64,000 nt of DNA from NCBI GenBank assembly GCA_021234155.1, contig JAJEKV010000001.1:15881491-15945490 (forward strand), written 5' to 3'. The DNA comes from Isoetes taiwanensis. Taxonomy: Eukaryota > Streptophyta > Lycopodiopsida > Isoetales > Isoetaceae. Position 1 is the stretch's first letter; each line of letters opens with the position of its first letter. This document shows, piece after piece, positions 34,545-45,370 of the stretch. Both the position numbers and the translations under genes were made by a program. The notes under the pieces were generated by a model that saw nothing but the letters and a program-made list of their open reading frames with translations, was not told the DNA's origin and searched no databases.

Positions 34545-34752
34545 TCTGGTTAGCCGGTTTGCACAGCGGCCGCCCACCAACACTGATGACCACCAGTTTA
34601 CAGGCAAAAACAAGTTTGGAGCAGTTTCTAGCATATTCTAGGCATATGCCAGAAAACCCATATGAGCAAGGGTTTGCCCCATAACCCGATTGGGTTCCGC
34701 GGCCGTTAAAAATTTCTTCCTTCCTTCCTTCCTTCCCCTAGGGGCAACCCAA
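34545..34752 (+). mobile_element. SINE-like repeat X with (TTCC)n tail
   Basis: Contains GGCATATGCCAGAAAACCC and GAGCAAGGGTTTGCCC, then CCATAACCCGATTGGGTTCC and a (TTCC)n run (34715-34736) ending CCCTAGGGGCAACCC. Related copies are at 41565-41750 and 44145-44320 (opposite orientation). The CATAACCCG-TTGGGTTC end is shared with 36270-36370. Confidence 0.6.
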
Positions 34753-34759
34753 AAACAAC

Positions 34760-35360
34760 TATAAGCATAAAATTTCCTTGCAATATATCATAAATTATCA
34801 ATAATAAACCCACCATTGGTATAATGTATTTTTTAGAACATTTGTATTTATGTAAGGTGTTGCCCTTCCTTATTTGGCCAAAAAATGATATCCTATGACA
34901 TCTACAAAACATATATCCTTAATTTTTCTCATATTGACTTAACTCACTGTTCCAATTTTGTATCAAAAAATCCTCCTCCTGCTCATTTAAACTACTTGGA
35001 TTGTGTTAATCAACTATCTTTGTTTCAAAAATGACAATATTAGTGGAATACTATTTATGGTTACAACATCATGCATAAAGTTTTGATTTTGCTCTTCTAT
35101 TAACGGGAATCAATTCCCATCTTTTAGATGGGAATCATGGGAGTTTCCACTAGAGTGATGTCTCATGTTTTAGCCATGTCTATTGGGCCACATAAACAAA
35201 TAAGAAAGAAATGATTTTCTACTTTTAAAAATAAGACATGTCTCATTTAGGTTTGGATAGGTTCAGTTCCTCCTTTTAAGGGGATTTCCCCCGGTATAAA
35301 ATAAGACAGTATCGCATATGTTAAAAATATCATATGTTATCGGGAGGATCTCCAAAGTGC
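34760..35360. other. No recognisable gene
   Basis: AT-rich; nothing supported. Confidence 0.4.
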
Positions 35361-35367
35361 TCTAGAC

Positions 35368-36341
35368 TTGCAAGTTCAGTATTTGTCGCCTACACTTCGT
35401 GACCAGGTACGACTCATTCATTCTGAGGGAGGAATGACGGCCACATCTATGATCGTGTCTATTGAGAGATGGACACACTTATTACAGTTAATACATGCCT
35501 TTGTTCCAGACCCTAAAGCCCAGTATGTGGGCGCATGTGATGCCTCAGTACAGACACTAGATACATAATTACAGCCCCAGAAGAAACATTGTGTTGAAGC
35601 GGGAGTGCAGACATTGGAAAGGGGACATGTTGAGGCAGGAGTACAGACATCTCCACAATCCCAAGGGGACCAGGAGTCACAGTGTCGAGCTAGCAGCCAG
35701 AGCAGGGCTGCCCTCAAGATCTTCTGTTACGGGGAGCCCGAACTCATATTATTATAGGGGTTGCAGAGGCAGAAGATGATGCCCATTCTGATGTGGATGC
35801 AGCTTTGGATTTTTTCACTGATGTCATGCATGTGAAGGTTGGTGGAGTTGTCTCCGCTACTAGGGTGGGAGCGGCAAGACCTGATCGTCCTCGCCATCTC
35901 CTGGTTCAGTTTCAAGACACTCTTAGCCGCTTATATGTTCTTCAGCATGGAAACCATCTCAGAGGCACTAGTTTCTCAGTACAGGAGGACCTCTCCCCTC
36001 TTCAATTGTGTAACCGTAAGGAGGAGCTCTGCAAGGTGAGGGCAGCCCGCCTGCAAAAGAAATGGGCAGTGTACAGGGGAGGTGCAGCAATTATTCTAGA
36101 CCAATGGCCTTCCAATCCTTGGATTGGCTATGTCTAGATAATTTTAGAAGCACAGAATTACCACTAGCATTAGCATTACCTTCTTCTTGGTAGTTTTTTA
36201 ATATTTGGTTATTGTGTTTGGTGATGGAGCCTAGTCTCCAGGTTTTAGATGGGCTGTTGCCCTTGCATGTGTCGTCCCATAACCCGTTGGGTTCCCGTGG
36301 ACGTAAAAATTCATCTTATCTTATCTTATCTTATCTTATCT

Positions 36342-36370
<29 letters not shown>
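35368..36370 (+). mobile_element. LINE/SINE-type remnant with ORF1-like frame and (TTATC)n tail
   Basis: The frame 35793-36137 contains RPDRPRHLLVQFQD, RGTSFSVQEDLSP and a basic C-terminus (RKEELCKVRAARLQKKW). This pattern resembles the RNA-binding ORF1 of L1-type elements ('RP-IV-F ... ED-SP ... RK-L'). Upstream there are two copies of a GVQT motif. The 3' end carries CATAACCCGTTGGGTTC, then GGACGTAAAAATTCATC and an (TTATC)n run at 36315-36370, a typical simple-repeat tail. Confidence 0.5.
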
Positions 36371-36372
<2 letters not shown>

Positions 36373-36694
36373 TTGGTCTCAGTTTAGCATCTGGGCAAGA
36401 AACTGTACTATAATGCAAGACCCATGCTATGAGATAAGCTCCAAAAAATCTATAGGAAGATAGATTCAAATGCTTGTATAATTTTCCTATTGAATGGATT
36501 GCACCCTCCCAAAAAAAAAAAAAAAAACACGGCGAGAGGTTTCGAGTCCTGTGGGAGTACCAGGTTATTGTGCTCTTTGTTGTTGGCGATGTCGTGTTGC
36601 AGTTCTGGCTATTTATGTGGTGTGTATGAGCTGTTCTTTCGAAAGCTTTTGAAGTGGCCTTCATCCTTCGTCTGCTTATAGCTGCATCTTGTGA

Positions 36695-37330
36695 TTGTGC
36701 TGCTGCTGCTGCTGCTGTGGACGTTTTGTTTCGGCTTTGGTACTCTGCAACTCAGGTAACATGTTGAAGAGGGCAGCTAGATGTAGAAAACAGACCTTTG
36801 CTTCTGAAGCTAAATTCCCTTGTGTTGAGGATGCTTTTTCTGTGGGGGATAGGGAGGGCACGTCCAAGGGCAGGGGTAGAGTAGAGGGTGAGGATGAGGG
36901 CACCGGCCTGTTGGATGTGAGCCTTACTCTGGGTTATGCTGGGACTGATGTTCCCCTTGCCATGTTTGATAGACCGAGACTGTTGCTGGTGCTGTAGCTC
37001 TTGAAAGGGGATCAGACCTGGACCACTTGCACTGCCAGGGGGTGCCGAGGAGTACGTTGAAGACCCCTCGTGCCGTCAATGCTGCCATCAAGAGGTTTTT
37101 TGGGTGGGGATCTCAAAGGCCTGCAGGCATCCTTCTGATATGCAAGGCTCTTAAAAATACGAGGATGCATTGTTTTGAGGGGTTAGTGGGATATTGCTTG
37201 AAGGACCTTGGTAAAGTCCACTTCAAAGTGTGCTTGCACAATGTTTCTGAGAGGCAGATCGAGATGGGGAAGGATCTCTATCTGCTTCATGGTGCATGTG
37301 ACCTGAAGAGTGTGGTTGTGTTGGATACAG
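36695..37330 (+). pseudogene. Rep-like HUH endonuclease remnant
   Basis: The frame from about 37003 contains ERGSDLDHLHCQGV, whose H-L-H fits the HUH metal-binding motif II. About 50 codons later comes GYCLKDLGKVHF (37189 onward), which fits motif III with the nicking Tyr in a YxxK setting. Both lie in a 37003-37330 stretch rich in family-like blocks (ICKALKN). The preceding part (VSLTLGYAGTDVPLAMFDR, about 36905-36970) is in another frame and would be motif I, so a frameshift near 36970-36995 separates them. A (GCT)n run lies at the 5' side. Such proteins nick and join single-stranded DNA in rolling-circle replication. It could be a Replitron-type transposon or another Rep relative; I see no helicase domain. 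Inactive as read. Confidence 0.55.
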
Positions 37331-37488
37331 AAACTTGTTGCACAGGGCCCATCACTTTGTTAAATACCATGGCAGGAAGCAGCTGTCTGCTTCTCTCGTG
37401 TATATTGTATGCCGGATGCTTAGGACTGGCAAGTTCATTTTGTCTAGTTAATGGATCTTGCCTACTAATTGTGCTTTTATTTCAGAGC

Positions 37489-38110
37489 ATCGGGTGAAGG
37501 CAGCATGGAGAATAACTCTTAATCCTTCGCAGGCCATGCCTAGTGATGTACGGTGTGTGATTTTTAATGTCCCTGCAGGTATGCAACCTGTGGAGCGCAT
37601 AGGCAAGGCACGGAAGAGGTACTATGACGATGTCCCCAGTCCTGGAAATGGGGATGAGGGTTTCGTGGACATTGCTGAAGACGAATTCAGGCCTGGGATG
37701 GAAGAGACTTCTGAGCAACCAAATTACATCTCCTTGGATTGTGCTGATTATACAATGGCTGTTAATTGATTCTGCAGTTTCTGTGTTGTTGGCCGAATGG
37801 CAAGTTCCATTGTTTGTGTTTTCTAAGATGTTTGCTATGTTTCTATGCCTTCTCTTCATGCAGTGTTGGAGTACTGACCTGAGATGCTTGCAGGGATATG
37901 TCTCTGCCATTGTCTTCCGATGTTGAAATGGAGAATGGCCAGCAAGAAGTGGCTCAGTTCCCTGCACCTCCTGATAGGCCTCCTGAGCCTGCATTGCCTC
38001 GAGCTGCTGCTGTTGAGCCCCCTTCTGTAGAAAACCTGATTTTCAATGGCCTACCACATCCTAGTATAGCATCTGCAGATGCAGAGCATGCCCATGTGGC
38101 ATCCTAATTA
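37489..38110 (+). other. Downstream frames of the Rep-like locus
   Basis: Two short frames follow, separated by intron-like acceptors (ttatttcag, atgcttgcag). One is 37489-37769, with QPVERIGKARKRYYDD. The other is 37897-38107, Pro-rich, with DRPPEPALPRAAAVEPP. They may be later exons of the same element or host sequence. No family recognised. Confidence 0.3.
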
Positions 38111-38611
38111 CTCACCAGCGTTGTTAACATAAACACACTTGCTGAAACTGTTGCAGCCTCCGTGCGTTTGCTTCGGATGCAGTTGGGACGTTTCTTTCAC
38201 GAGCTTGAAGAGACAATTGGCACTATGGAGTGGGATGAGGTTGCCGTGTCTACAAGAGAAAGGCAGGCACTTAGAAGTCATATGAACTTGGCACGGGCGC
38301 TGTTGCTGCGAGAACTCAGACATATTGACAGGTACATTGTTAGGATGTTGCAATTCCATTGTCATGTCTTGTGCCTCTAACAAGTGCACAGGCATAGGAC
38401 AGGCTTGCGAGGAGGCACGCGGAGGCTTTAAACATTACAACCAACTGATGTCAACTGCTATGTTGTGGATCTTTGAACCATTTCTTGCTGCTGTTTCTTT
38501 GATGTAGTTGCATTGCATGGTGTGCATGGTGCATGAACAGTGCATTCTGAAAACTTAAAAAGCTTTTTCTGAATTCTTATTACATATGCATTTGCACGGG
38601 AGTAGCCCCCT

Positions 38612-38649
38612 GCCATAATGGGGAGCCCTTTGGGGACCTCCATTATGGC
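38612..38649. repeat. Hairpin 3' of the Rep-like locus
   Basis: Perfect 10-base arms GCCATAATGG (38612-38621) and CCATTATGGC (38640-38649), with a CCC-TTT-GGG core in the loop. Terminal or subterminal hairpins are common in HUH-type mobile elements, so it is worth noting about 1.3 kb after the Rep motifs. Confidence 0.6.
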
Positions 38650-39634
38650 TGGCGAAGCATCAGGGTATCGGCTTTTGCCGGCAGGGTTCAACTCCCCATG
38701 CTTCGTTACTGCTTTTGTTTGTGTGTTGCAAGGGAGGTCCGCTTGTAGGTTGCAATGGAGCTGCTGATTACTCTTGCGTGCATGTAGCAGATTGAGGTTA
38801 TTTAGAAGTTGACCTGAACCATTGGGTGACGTGGAAATGGGGATTTGACCCCATCTTAATTTCTGGTGGACGGTTATTGGGTTTTGGATATGCTTGGGAA
38901 TTGGCCAGGATTGAGTGATTATTCCTTTTATATAAAGGTTGCTTCTTTAAAGCCAGCTTGCGTGAGAAACATGTTTGTATTCTTAAGGTATGGTTGACCC
39001 TAAATTGTAGAGCCAAGTACGATTTCACCGCATCAAACGTGTTGGTGGATCCAAGCTCGCATATATCTTGGAATATGCCTCCATCCTAATGCTGAAGTTC
39101 ACTAATGAGATTGTACAATGATAATACACATAAACAAAATCAACAAAAAGAGGGGCTATACACATTTAGTAATATCCAATAGAAAGCCACCCACAAGCAC
39201 ACTTGAAGGACGTAGATTGGGGGATTAACCAAGAACAATTGAAACTTTTATCTCCTTATTCTCAATGGCAGGATAACAGTTGGCTTTTGATGTAGTCCAA
39301 CAACTCAAACTGGTTGCCACAAGGGCAATTCTCAGCATGTTTCTTTGGATGCTAAATCTTATTGAGATAATACATTATAATATTCGCTATTGCTCTTCAT
39401 CGCGCAGTGTGGAAATGCATAGTGTATCTCGCTGGAAAATTGTCAAAGCAAGCCAACAAACTTGCTTGCATTATAGCCTTTCCAACCACAATTATGACTT
39501 TGAAAATATCATTGCAACAGATCTGTGCCTGATCATCCCAGCCTTTAGAAGTGATAATCCATCCAGGTAGAAGTTATGTCCACCTGTAGTCCTGCGTTCT
39601 GCATAGACCAGAGAAGAAAATATGAGAACTGCAG
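38650..39634. other. No recognisable gene; 3' flank of mTERF gene
   Basis: No supported coding region. The end nearest 39635 is likely 3' UTR of the minus-strand mTERF gene. Confidence 0.4.
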
Positions 39635-40939
39635 TTATGCTGCCAAGCACATTTCATCTTTGCTGCCAAGACCATCACACTTAGTATGTGGCACACCCTG
39701 GTATATCGACTTACTTCCAGCATACTTTTCTAGAAACTTCTCTTTGAACTTTTGCTCACTCATTGATAAAATAGTTCCCAATGCATAGCGCTTTTTTACG
39801 AAGCCATTTGAATACAGCCAAGCCATGAGTCTGCAACGGGGCTTGATTCTCTTATCAAAACTATACAATAGGAATGTTGGAACTGTCGAGATAGTTGAGA
39901 TAGGGTACTTTAAATCATCCAGCAAATAAGCTAGCCTCGCTTGGACATTCTCTATCCTTCTACACAATATTCGTGGCTGAAATCTTAAAATCCTAAGACA
40001 GTCATCTTCAGGCAACCCAAGACCCATAAAATACTTCAATCTCTCTTCCAATACTTCTAACTTCAACCCTGCTATACAAGCCAGTGAATAGGCGAACTTG
40101 CTTGAACATGTATCACATCCTATTTTTGACAGAAACATCTTTCTGTCTAAAAGGCATTTCCCTAAGGATCTTCCAAAAAAGTCAGGTTTACAGGTAACTA
40201 GTCTTACAATCATTTCATTAGTGAGGCCCTCCTTACGCAGAAAATCGATTTTCGGCTTCAAAGTACGATCTATGTGAAGAGTTACAAGACTAGGGCTCTT
40301 TCTAAGCATCTTTCCAGCGGACAGCTTGTCTATCTCTAGCTCATCAAACAGCTTTGGCAACGACTCAAGCTTTTCATCTGATGAGCATATCAGGATAAAT
40401 GGATACCTTAATAGGATTCGTTCCACTTCTACAATTGACAATCCATAGCTTAGAAAAAACTCCACAATTCTTGAAAATGCAGCCCCGCCACTATTCCGGG
40501 ATAGCAACCAATCTGTCCGATACACCATAATCTTCCCAATCACTTTCCTTTTCATACCAATCTTATACAACTCAGGTTCCAGGAGCTTCACTCTCTGTTC
40601 AAGATCAATGCTCAGAAGTGCAGGGCAACGTTGGATGAATCTTTCAATACATTTCCGTTCCACATCTAGAGTTTCTAAAGTCTGAAGATTAGCACGTAGC
40701 TGCATGGGAGAGCAAGATAAAAGAGAAGGATTGGCACGACAAATCTTTGCAATTTTGGGTTCTGGAATTCCAACACTCCGCAGAACCTCATCCACACTGC
40801 CATAGCCATCACTAGAAACAACTTCGTTTATGGGTTGAAGTGAAACTACCTCTGTTAAGGATCGGACTAGGCATTTAGCGAGGAAGCCACCTTCCTGGGC
40901 GAGCTCGGATAGACGCCTGACGGAACGGCAAAGCGCCAT
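39635..40939 (-). CDS. mTERF family organelle protein
   Basis: An intact single-exon frame of 434 codons starting MALCRSVRRLSELAQEGG. The Arg-rich, acid-poor N-terminus is consistent with organelle targeting (mitochondrion more likely than plastid). From about residue 55 the protein is built of roughly 30-residue mTERF repeats with the recurrent pattern 'P-LL....L....L': RANPSLLSCSPMQLRANLQT, CPALLSIDLEQRVK, YPFILICSSDEKLESLPKL, SPSLVTLHIDRTLKPKIDFL and FQPRILCRRIEN. Family members bind organelle nucleic acid and act in transcription, splicing or ribosome assembly; the target here cannot be inferred. Single-exon structure and length are normal for plant members. The start lies in a good context (GGGCAATGGCG). 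Confidence 0.93.
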   Translation of the reverse strand: MALCRSVRRLSELAQEGGFLAKCLVRSLTEVVSLQPINEVVSSDGYGSVDEVLRSVGIPEPKIAKICRANPSLLSCSPMQLRANLQTLETLDVERKCIERFIQRCPALLSIDLEQRVKLLEPELYKIGMKRKVIGKIMVYRTDWLLSRNSGGAAFSRIVEFFLSYGLSIVEVERILLRYPFILICSSDEKLESLPKLFDELEIDKLSAGKMLRKSPSLVTLHIDRTLKPKIDFLRKEGLTNEMIVRLVTCKPDFFGRSLGKCLLDRKMFLSKIGCDTCSSKFAYSLACIAGLKLEVLEERLKYFMGLGLPEDDCLRILRFQPRILCRRIENVQARLAYLLDDLKYPISTISTVPTFLLYSFDKRIKPRCRLMAWLYSNGFVKKRYALGTILSMSEQKFKEKFLEKYAGSKSIYQGVPHTKCDGLGSKDEMCLAA

Positions 40940-40989
40940 TGCCCTAGAAATGGCACGAAATGTCCTAGGGCACCTTTACAACAATACGA

Positions 40990-41560
<571 letters not shown>

Positions 41561-41564
41561 ATTT

Positions 41565-41750
41565 TTAGGTTGCCCCTAGGGGGCCAAGCCCTCATCCATG
41601 TGGGTTTATGGTATTCTAGGTATATGCCAGTATATGCCAGAAATATGCCAATCACTGCTCCAAACTTACTATCAAGTGTAAACTGGCAGTGGCCACTATT
41701 GTTGGACAGCCACTTTGAAAACCGACTAACCGGTTGTCACATCCATTCCG
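41565..41750 (+). mobile_element. SINE-like repeat Y
   Basis: Shares GGTTGCCCCTAGGGGG, TATGCCAG, GCTCCAAACTT and GACTAACCGG blocks with copies X (34545-34752, inverted) and Z (44145-44320). The most divergent copy. Confidence 0.55.
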
Positions 41751-41957
41751 ACACCCATCTCTTTAATTCTTTCGAAAATAATGGAGTAGCGAAGGAATAA
41801 ACCAGAGGATTGGGCATCGGATTTGGACCAGAATATGAGGCCTTTGCTGGAGCATCGATCTACAGAGAATGTGGAAGTTTAGTAGAGAAGGATTGGGTGC
41901 CATGTCTAAAGTAGTTGGGTTCTGACAGCCAAGGGGGATTCACTCATGTATAAGGGG

Positions 41958-42329
41958 GATATGCCCAGTGTTGTTTCCGTACGGGTATGGTACCTTTCAA
42001 GTACTTAGCATACCGTACCAGAGGTACGGTACGTACGGAATGAAAAATGAAATGTTTTTGCTTCAAATTTTTGGAGTTTTCAACACAAGTACGGTAAGTA
42101 TTTTAAAGGTACGGTACGTATTTTATAGGTATTTTATAGGTACTGTAAGTATTTTACAAGTATTTTATAGGTACGGTACGTATTTTATAGGTACGGTAAC
42201 AACACTTTTTAACGTACTGGTTTTTTTTTCGGTACGTTAAAAACTCAGAGGTACGTTACGAGGTATGATACGTAAAATACTTACAGTACCGTACAGGTAC
42301 GGTAAGTACGTAACAACACTGGATATGCC
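41958..42329. mobile_element. hAT-type MITE with 8-bp target duplication
   Basis: The element 41966-42321 (356 bases) starts CAGTGTTGTT and ends AACAACACTG. Both flanks carry GATATGCC (41958-41965 and 42322-42329), a perfect 8-bp duplication as hAT transposases make. The interior has no reading frame but is packed with GGTACGGTACGT-like palindromic units and TATTTTATAGG repeats, probably transposase-binding sites. Non-autonomous. Confidence 0.92.
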
Positions 42330-43480
42330 ACCTGCGTGCATGAGGTGGCAAAAAACCCCCCTGTATATAGATCTTTAAAAGCAAAATTTGACCCCTTTCG
42401 AATAAAAATTACCTAGGATAGTGCAAAAAATACCAGAAAAAGGACCCCCTGCCAACCGTATATGTACGAAAATGGGTCCAAAAAACCCCTTTCCCGTGCA
42501 TGCAGATGGGTTATACGCCCAAAACTGTGAACCCCCCTTGCTGACAGCCAGATAAAGAGAGCGCCCAGCTGCTGAAGCTGTTGGCATAGCTTCCGACCAA
42601 CCCAGCCCCAAATCATACAACCAATTTTTATATTCGTCATTTTGCAATTTGGGCTCTTCAGCTTTTGCAGCAGCTAAGCCCATTTCCTTCTTTGATTTTT
42701 ACATTACTGGTTTTCTTTGACTACCCATTACTTTGAGTTCCCTAAAAATGGAGGCGAGTCTTGCAAACAGGAAAGCTTCAAAAATGGGTGAAGTTCATGC
42801 GTTTTGGCCACTAGAATCTAAAAAGGGATGCATCCATTTGTCTTGATGTGCAGAGAGAAGTAAAAAGAATGGTTGTTTTTAATCATTTTGATGCGAAAAG
42901 CTCAGCAAAAAGGGGTTTTTGTTTGCGGAATGGAGCTGGGACAGCACCATCGCTAGACTACCTGTAAGGTGAAAGACGCTCATCTATCAAGCTTTTGGAT
43001 ACTAGCATCAGAGGTACGCACAAAATCTTCTTTACTTAATGCTTAGTGATGTCTTTAAACACATCGGCTCTGTAGAGGTTGTGGCAGATTGAAGATTGCA
43101 GATTGAGGATTGCAGATTGAAGATTGAAGGTTGTAGAATTGAAGTTCTGGCCTGAACAGGCACATGTGTTTGACAAGCTCAAACACTTGTTTCTTTTAGG
43201 GCGTAAACCCATTGTCTTATTCAAGACCCTGAAGGCCAGCATATTCCGTGGCCAGACTAGTTTAACATCTGCGGAGGCTACAATGGCATTCCAGATTGTA
43301 AGGGCCGCAGTGTCAAGCTAGTTTTCAGATGAATTATGGTTCCTAGATGATGACGTAGTGGTGACACTCACGAACGAAGTCTTCACAGTACACATTCTAG
43401 AAAATACCTAGCTAGGTACATCTTCTGCTACTAAAACTAAGCCAAAATTGTCCTCGCTTCTCATCTTCTTTCATACAGCT
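42330..43480. other. No recognisable gene; minisatellite at 43085-43140
   Basis: A short minisatellite built on AGATTGA(A/G)GATTGC units is at 43085-43140. The minus-strand frame at 42375-42683 has no family match that I recognise. Confidence 0.4.
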
Positions 43481-43510
43481 TTCTACTAATCAAACATTCT
43501 TGGATGTGCA

Positions 43511-43766
43511 GGTCTCAGGTACATTGAGATTGAATATAACTGGCGACAACAAGATCGTCAAGACGTGCAATGCTTGCAACAAGGTAGTGTCGGACAGTCT
43601 CTGCGACACGTGCGGGGATGACGACATGGCAGAAGAGGTAACAATGTTCGGCGACATCGACACTGCATCCAAGACACTACATGTCACAATGGTAGGAGCA
43701 TTGCTTGATAAATTTCTCGGTTACCCATTAGGAGGCGCATTAGCTATAATGAAGACAGATCCTTGA
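43511..43766 (+). CDS. Small zinc-ribbon-like fragment, unknown
   Basis: After an acceptor (gtgcag, 43511) the frame carries CNACNKVVSDSLCDTC, a CxxC...CxxC pattern as in zinc ribbons, followed by VTMFGDIDTASKTLHVTMVG and a stop at 43766. The layout (zinc ribbon with beta-rich flanks) resembles an OB-fold/zinc-ribbon segment of a nucleic-acid-binding protein, but I cannot assign a family. Possibly a last exon or a gene fragment. Confidence 0.35.
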
Positions 43767-44098
43767 TCATTGCGCCAAAGCGTACCAAAGAGCCGGGGTA
43801 AATGCATATTCTAGCTCAACCACGGACTCCAAATCATTGCCTTCGACCGGGCCTAGGCTCAAAACATGACCCATAACTATTGACCAACAAAAGACATGCC
43901 TTCGCATTTCTAAGCAGCTTTGCTTGCAACTTCCATGTATTACATGCTATTAAAATCTTAGCAACCTTCTTCAATTTATGTTTATCGAGTTCATATATTG
44001 TTTCATATGTTATCAAGTATCAAATATTCTATTGTCTTGAAGTAGCAATTTGAATAGATTATCAAAACATGACTTTGAATTATGATTTAAGCCACTTC

Positions 44099-44320
44099 AC
44101 CCTCTAGCCATGGAGGGCAACCCTCCGTGCATAGCACCTTGTTTTTGGGTTGCCCCTAGGGGGGCAAACCCTTGCTCATATGGGTTTTCTGGCATATGCC
44201 TAGAATATGCTTGCTCCAAACTTGTTCTTGCCTTTAAGCGGTCATCACTGTTGCTGGGCGGCCGCTGTGCAAACAGGCTAACCGGATGGTGCAAATCCCC
44301 CTTTAAACAGGCCACAAACA
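44099..44320 (+). mobile_element. SINE-like repeat Z, with an adjoining AAACAAGGTG motif copy
   Basis: From 44145: GGGTTGCCCCTAGGGGGGCA, GGGTTTTCTGGCATATGCC, GCGGCCGCTGTGCAAACAG, GCTAACCGG, matching the reverse complement of copy X but without the (TTCC)n and CATAACCCG part. Immediately before it, 44099-44140 is a minus-strand copy of the AAACAAGGTG...GGGTTGCCCTCC motif. Confidence 0.6.
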
Positions 44321-44329
44321 AATCCTTTC

Positions 44330-45370
44330 CAGCTTCCTCTTCAGACAAAGGCTACAAGCAAATCCTCAATAAACAGGGCTTTCTAGAAAACAAATCCTCC
44401 GCTAATAGAGGTCAATAACATGGCTCTTGGGATGCTTCTTCTTGTTTCTAAAGCAACGAAGTAGACTGAAAAATAGCATTTTGGCAACAGGAAACTCTTG
44501 GATTCTGGCAGAAGAATGCAAAGATTTATGGCAAAAAGAGTGTAAAGATTGATGCAAATAATTGTTATTGTTGGCGGGACAACAGTGCCGGCGATGTGGA
44601 CAGTGCCGATATCATGTTCGAGCTTTTTCCTCTGCAAGCAAGCGAGATCTGCCACACGTTAGTTTTTCATTCTTCTTTTGAGACATTAGCGCTAAACGTT
44701 ATGTGCAAAGCAAGCCGGATCCTCTTAGGAGGCAGATCTGGAGGCCATATGATAAGCTCACGGTAAGCTATGGCAATGGCAGGGTTATGGATGACTGTGC
44801 TGGAGCTGGACGGATCTGGAACAAAGCAAAACCCTTCTGCGACATTGCTATGAGGTATTGCTATGCTTGCATCTTCATTTTTGGCATTTGTCAGATTCGA
44901 AGTAACCATGCTTGAAGCTTAAGATTTACTGGATGGCTTGTCAGATTCGAAATAACCATGCTTGAAGCTTAAGATTTACTAGATGGCTTGCATGTTTAAC
45001 ATGATTTAGCTCTGCTTAGTTAGAGAATGAGCTAATCATCATACAAAAGTAAACTGGATTTCACAAAAGAAACCAAAATATTATACAGATATATATGTAT
45101 TGACTCCAATGATTTCGCTGGTGCATCCCTTTGTGGTTCAGGGTAAGATAAGTGGAGAATAGTCCAAATGCATCTCTAAGCCAGGTATCATTAAAAGTTT
45201 TGCATAGTGTAGAATTTTTTCTCTCCACTTTTCCATGTTTCACCTTTGCCAATGTCTGGGAAATGTCAAAGCTTTATGAGAGCTCAAGCTATATATTCAG
45301 GCTTCTGATTTGATGTGCCAAAATCAGATTTAAATCCAGAATGAGGATCCTTTCATAAGGTAAGAAAATT
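44330..45370. other. No recognisable gene; short duplicated segment
   Basis: A roughly 58-base segment containing ACCATGCTTGAAGCTTAAG is repeated in tandem at 44880-44995. No coding region supported. Confidence 0.4.

Noticed and set aside
36535-36575. tRNA-like B-box (GGTTTCGAGTCC) after a poly-A run
   Set aside because: No matching A-box or cloverleaf could be drawn, so a tRNA or tRNA-derived SINE head is not supported.
36695-37330. Calling the Rep-like remnant a Helitron
   Set aside because: Helitron Rep is joined to a large helicase and uses a two-tyrosine motif. Here a single YxxK motif and no helicase are visible.
42375-42683. 102-codon minus-strand frame
   Set aside because: No recognisable motif, start context or splice partner; probably chance.
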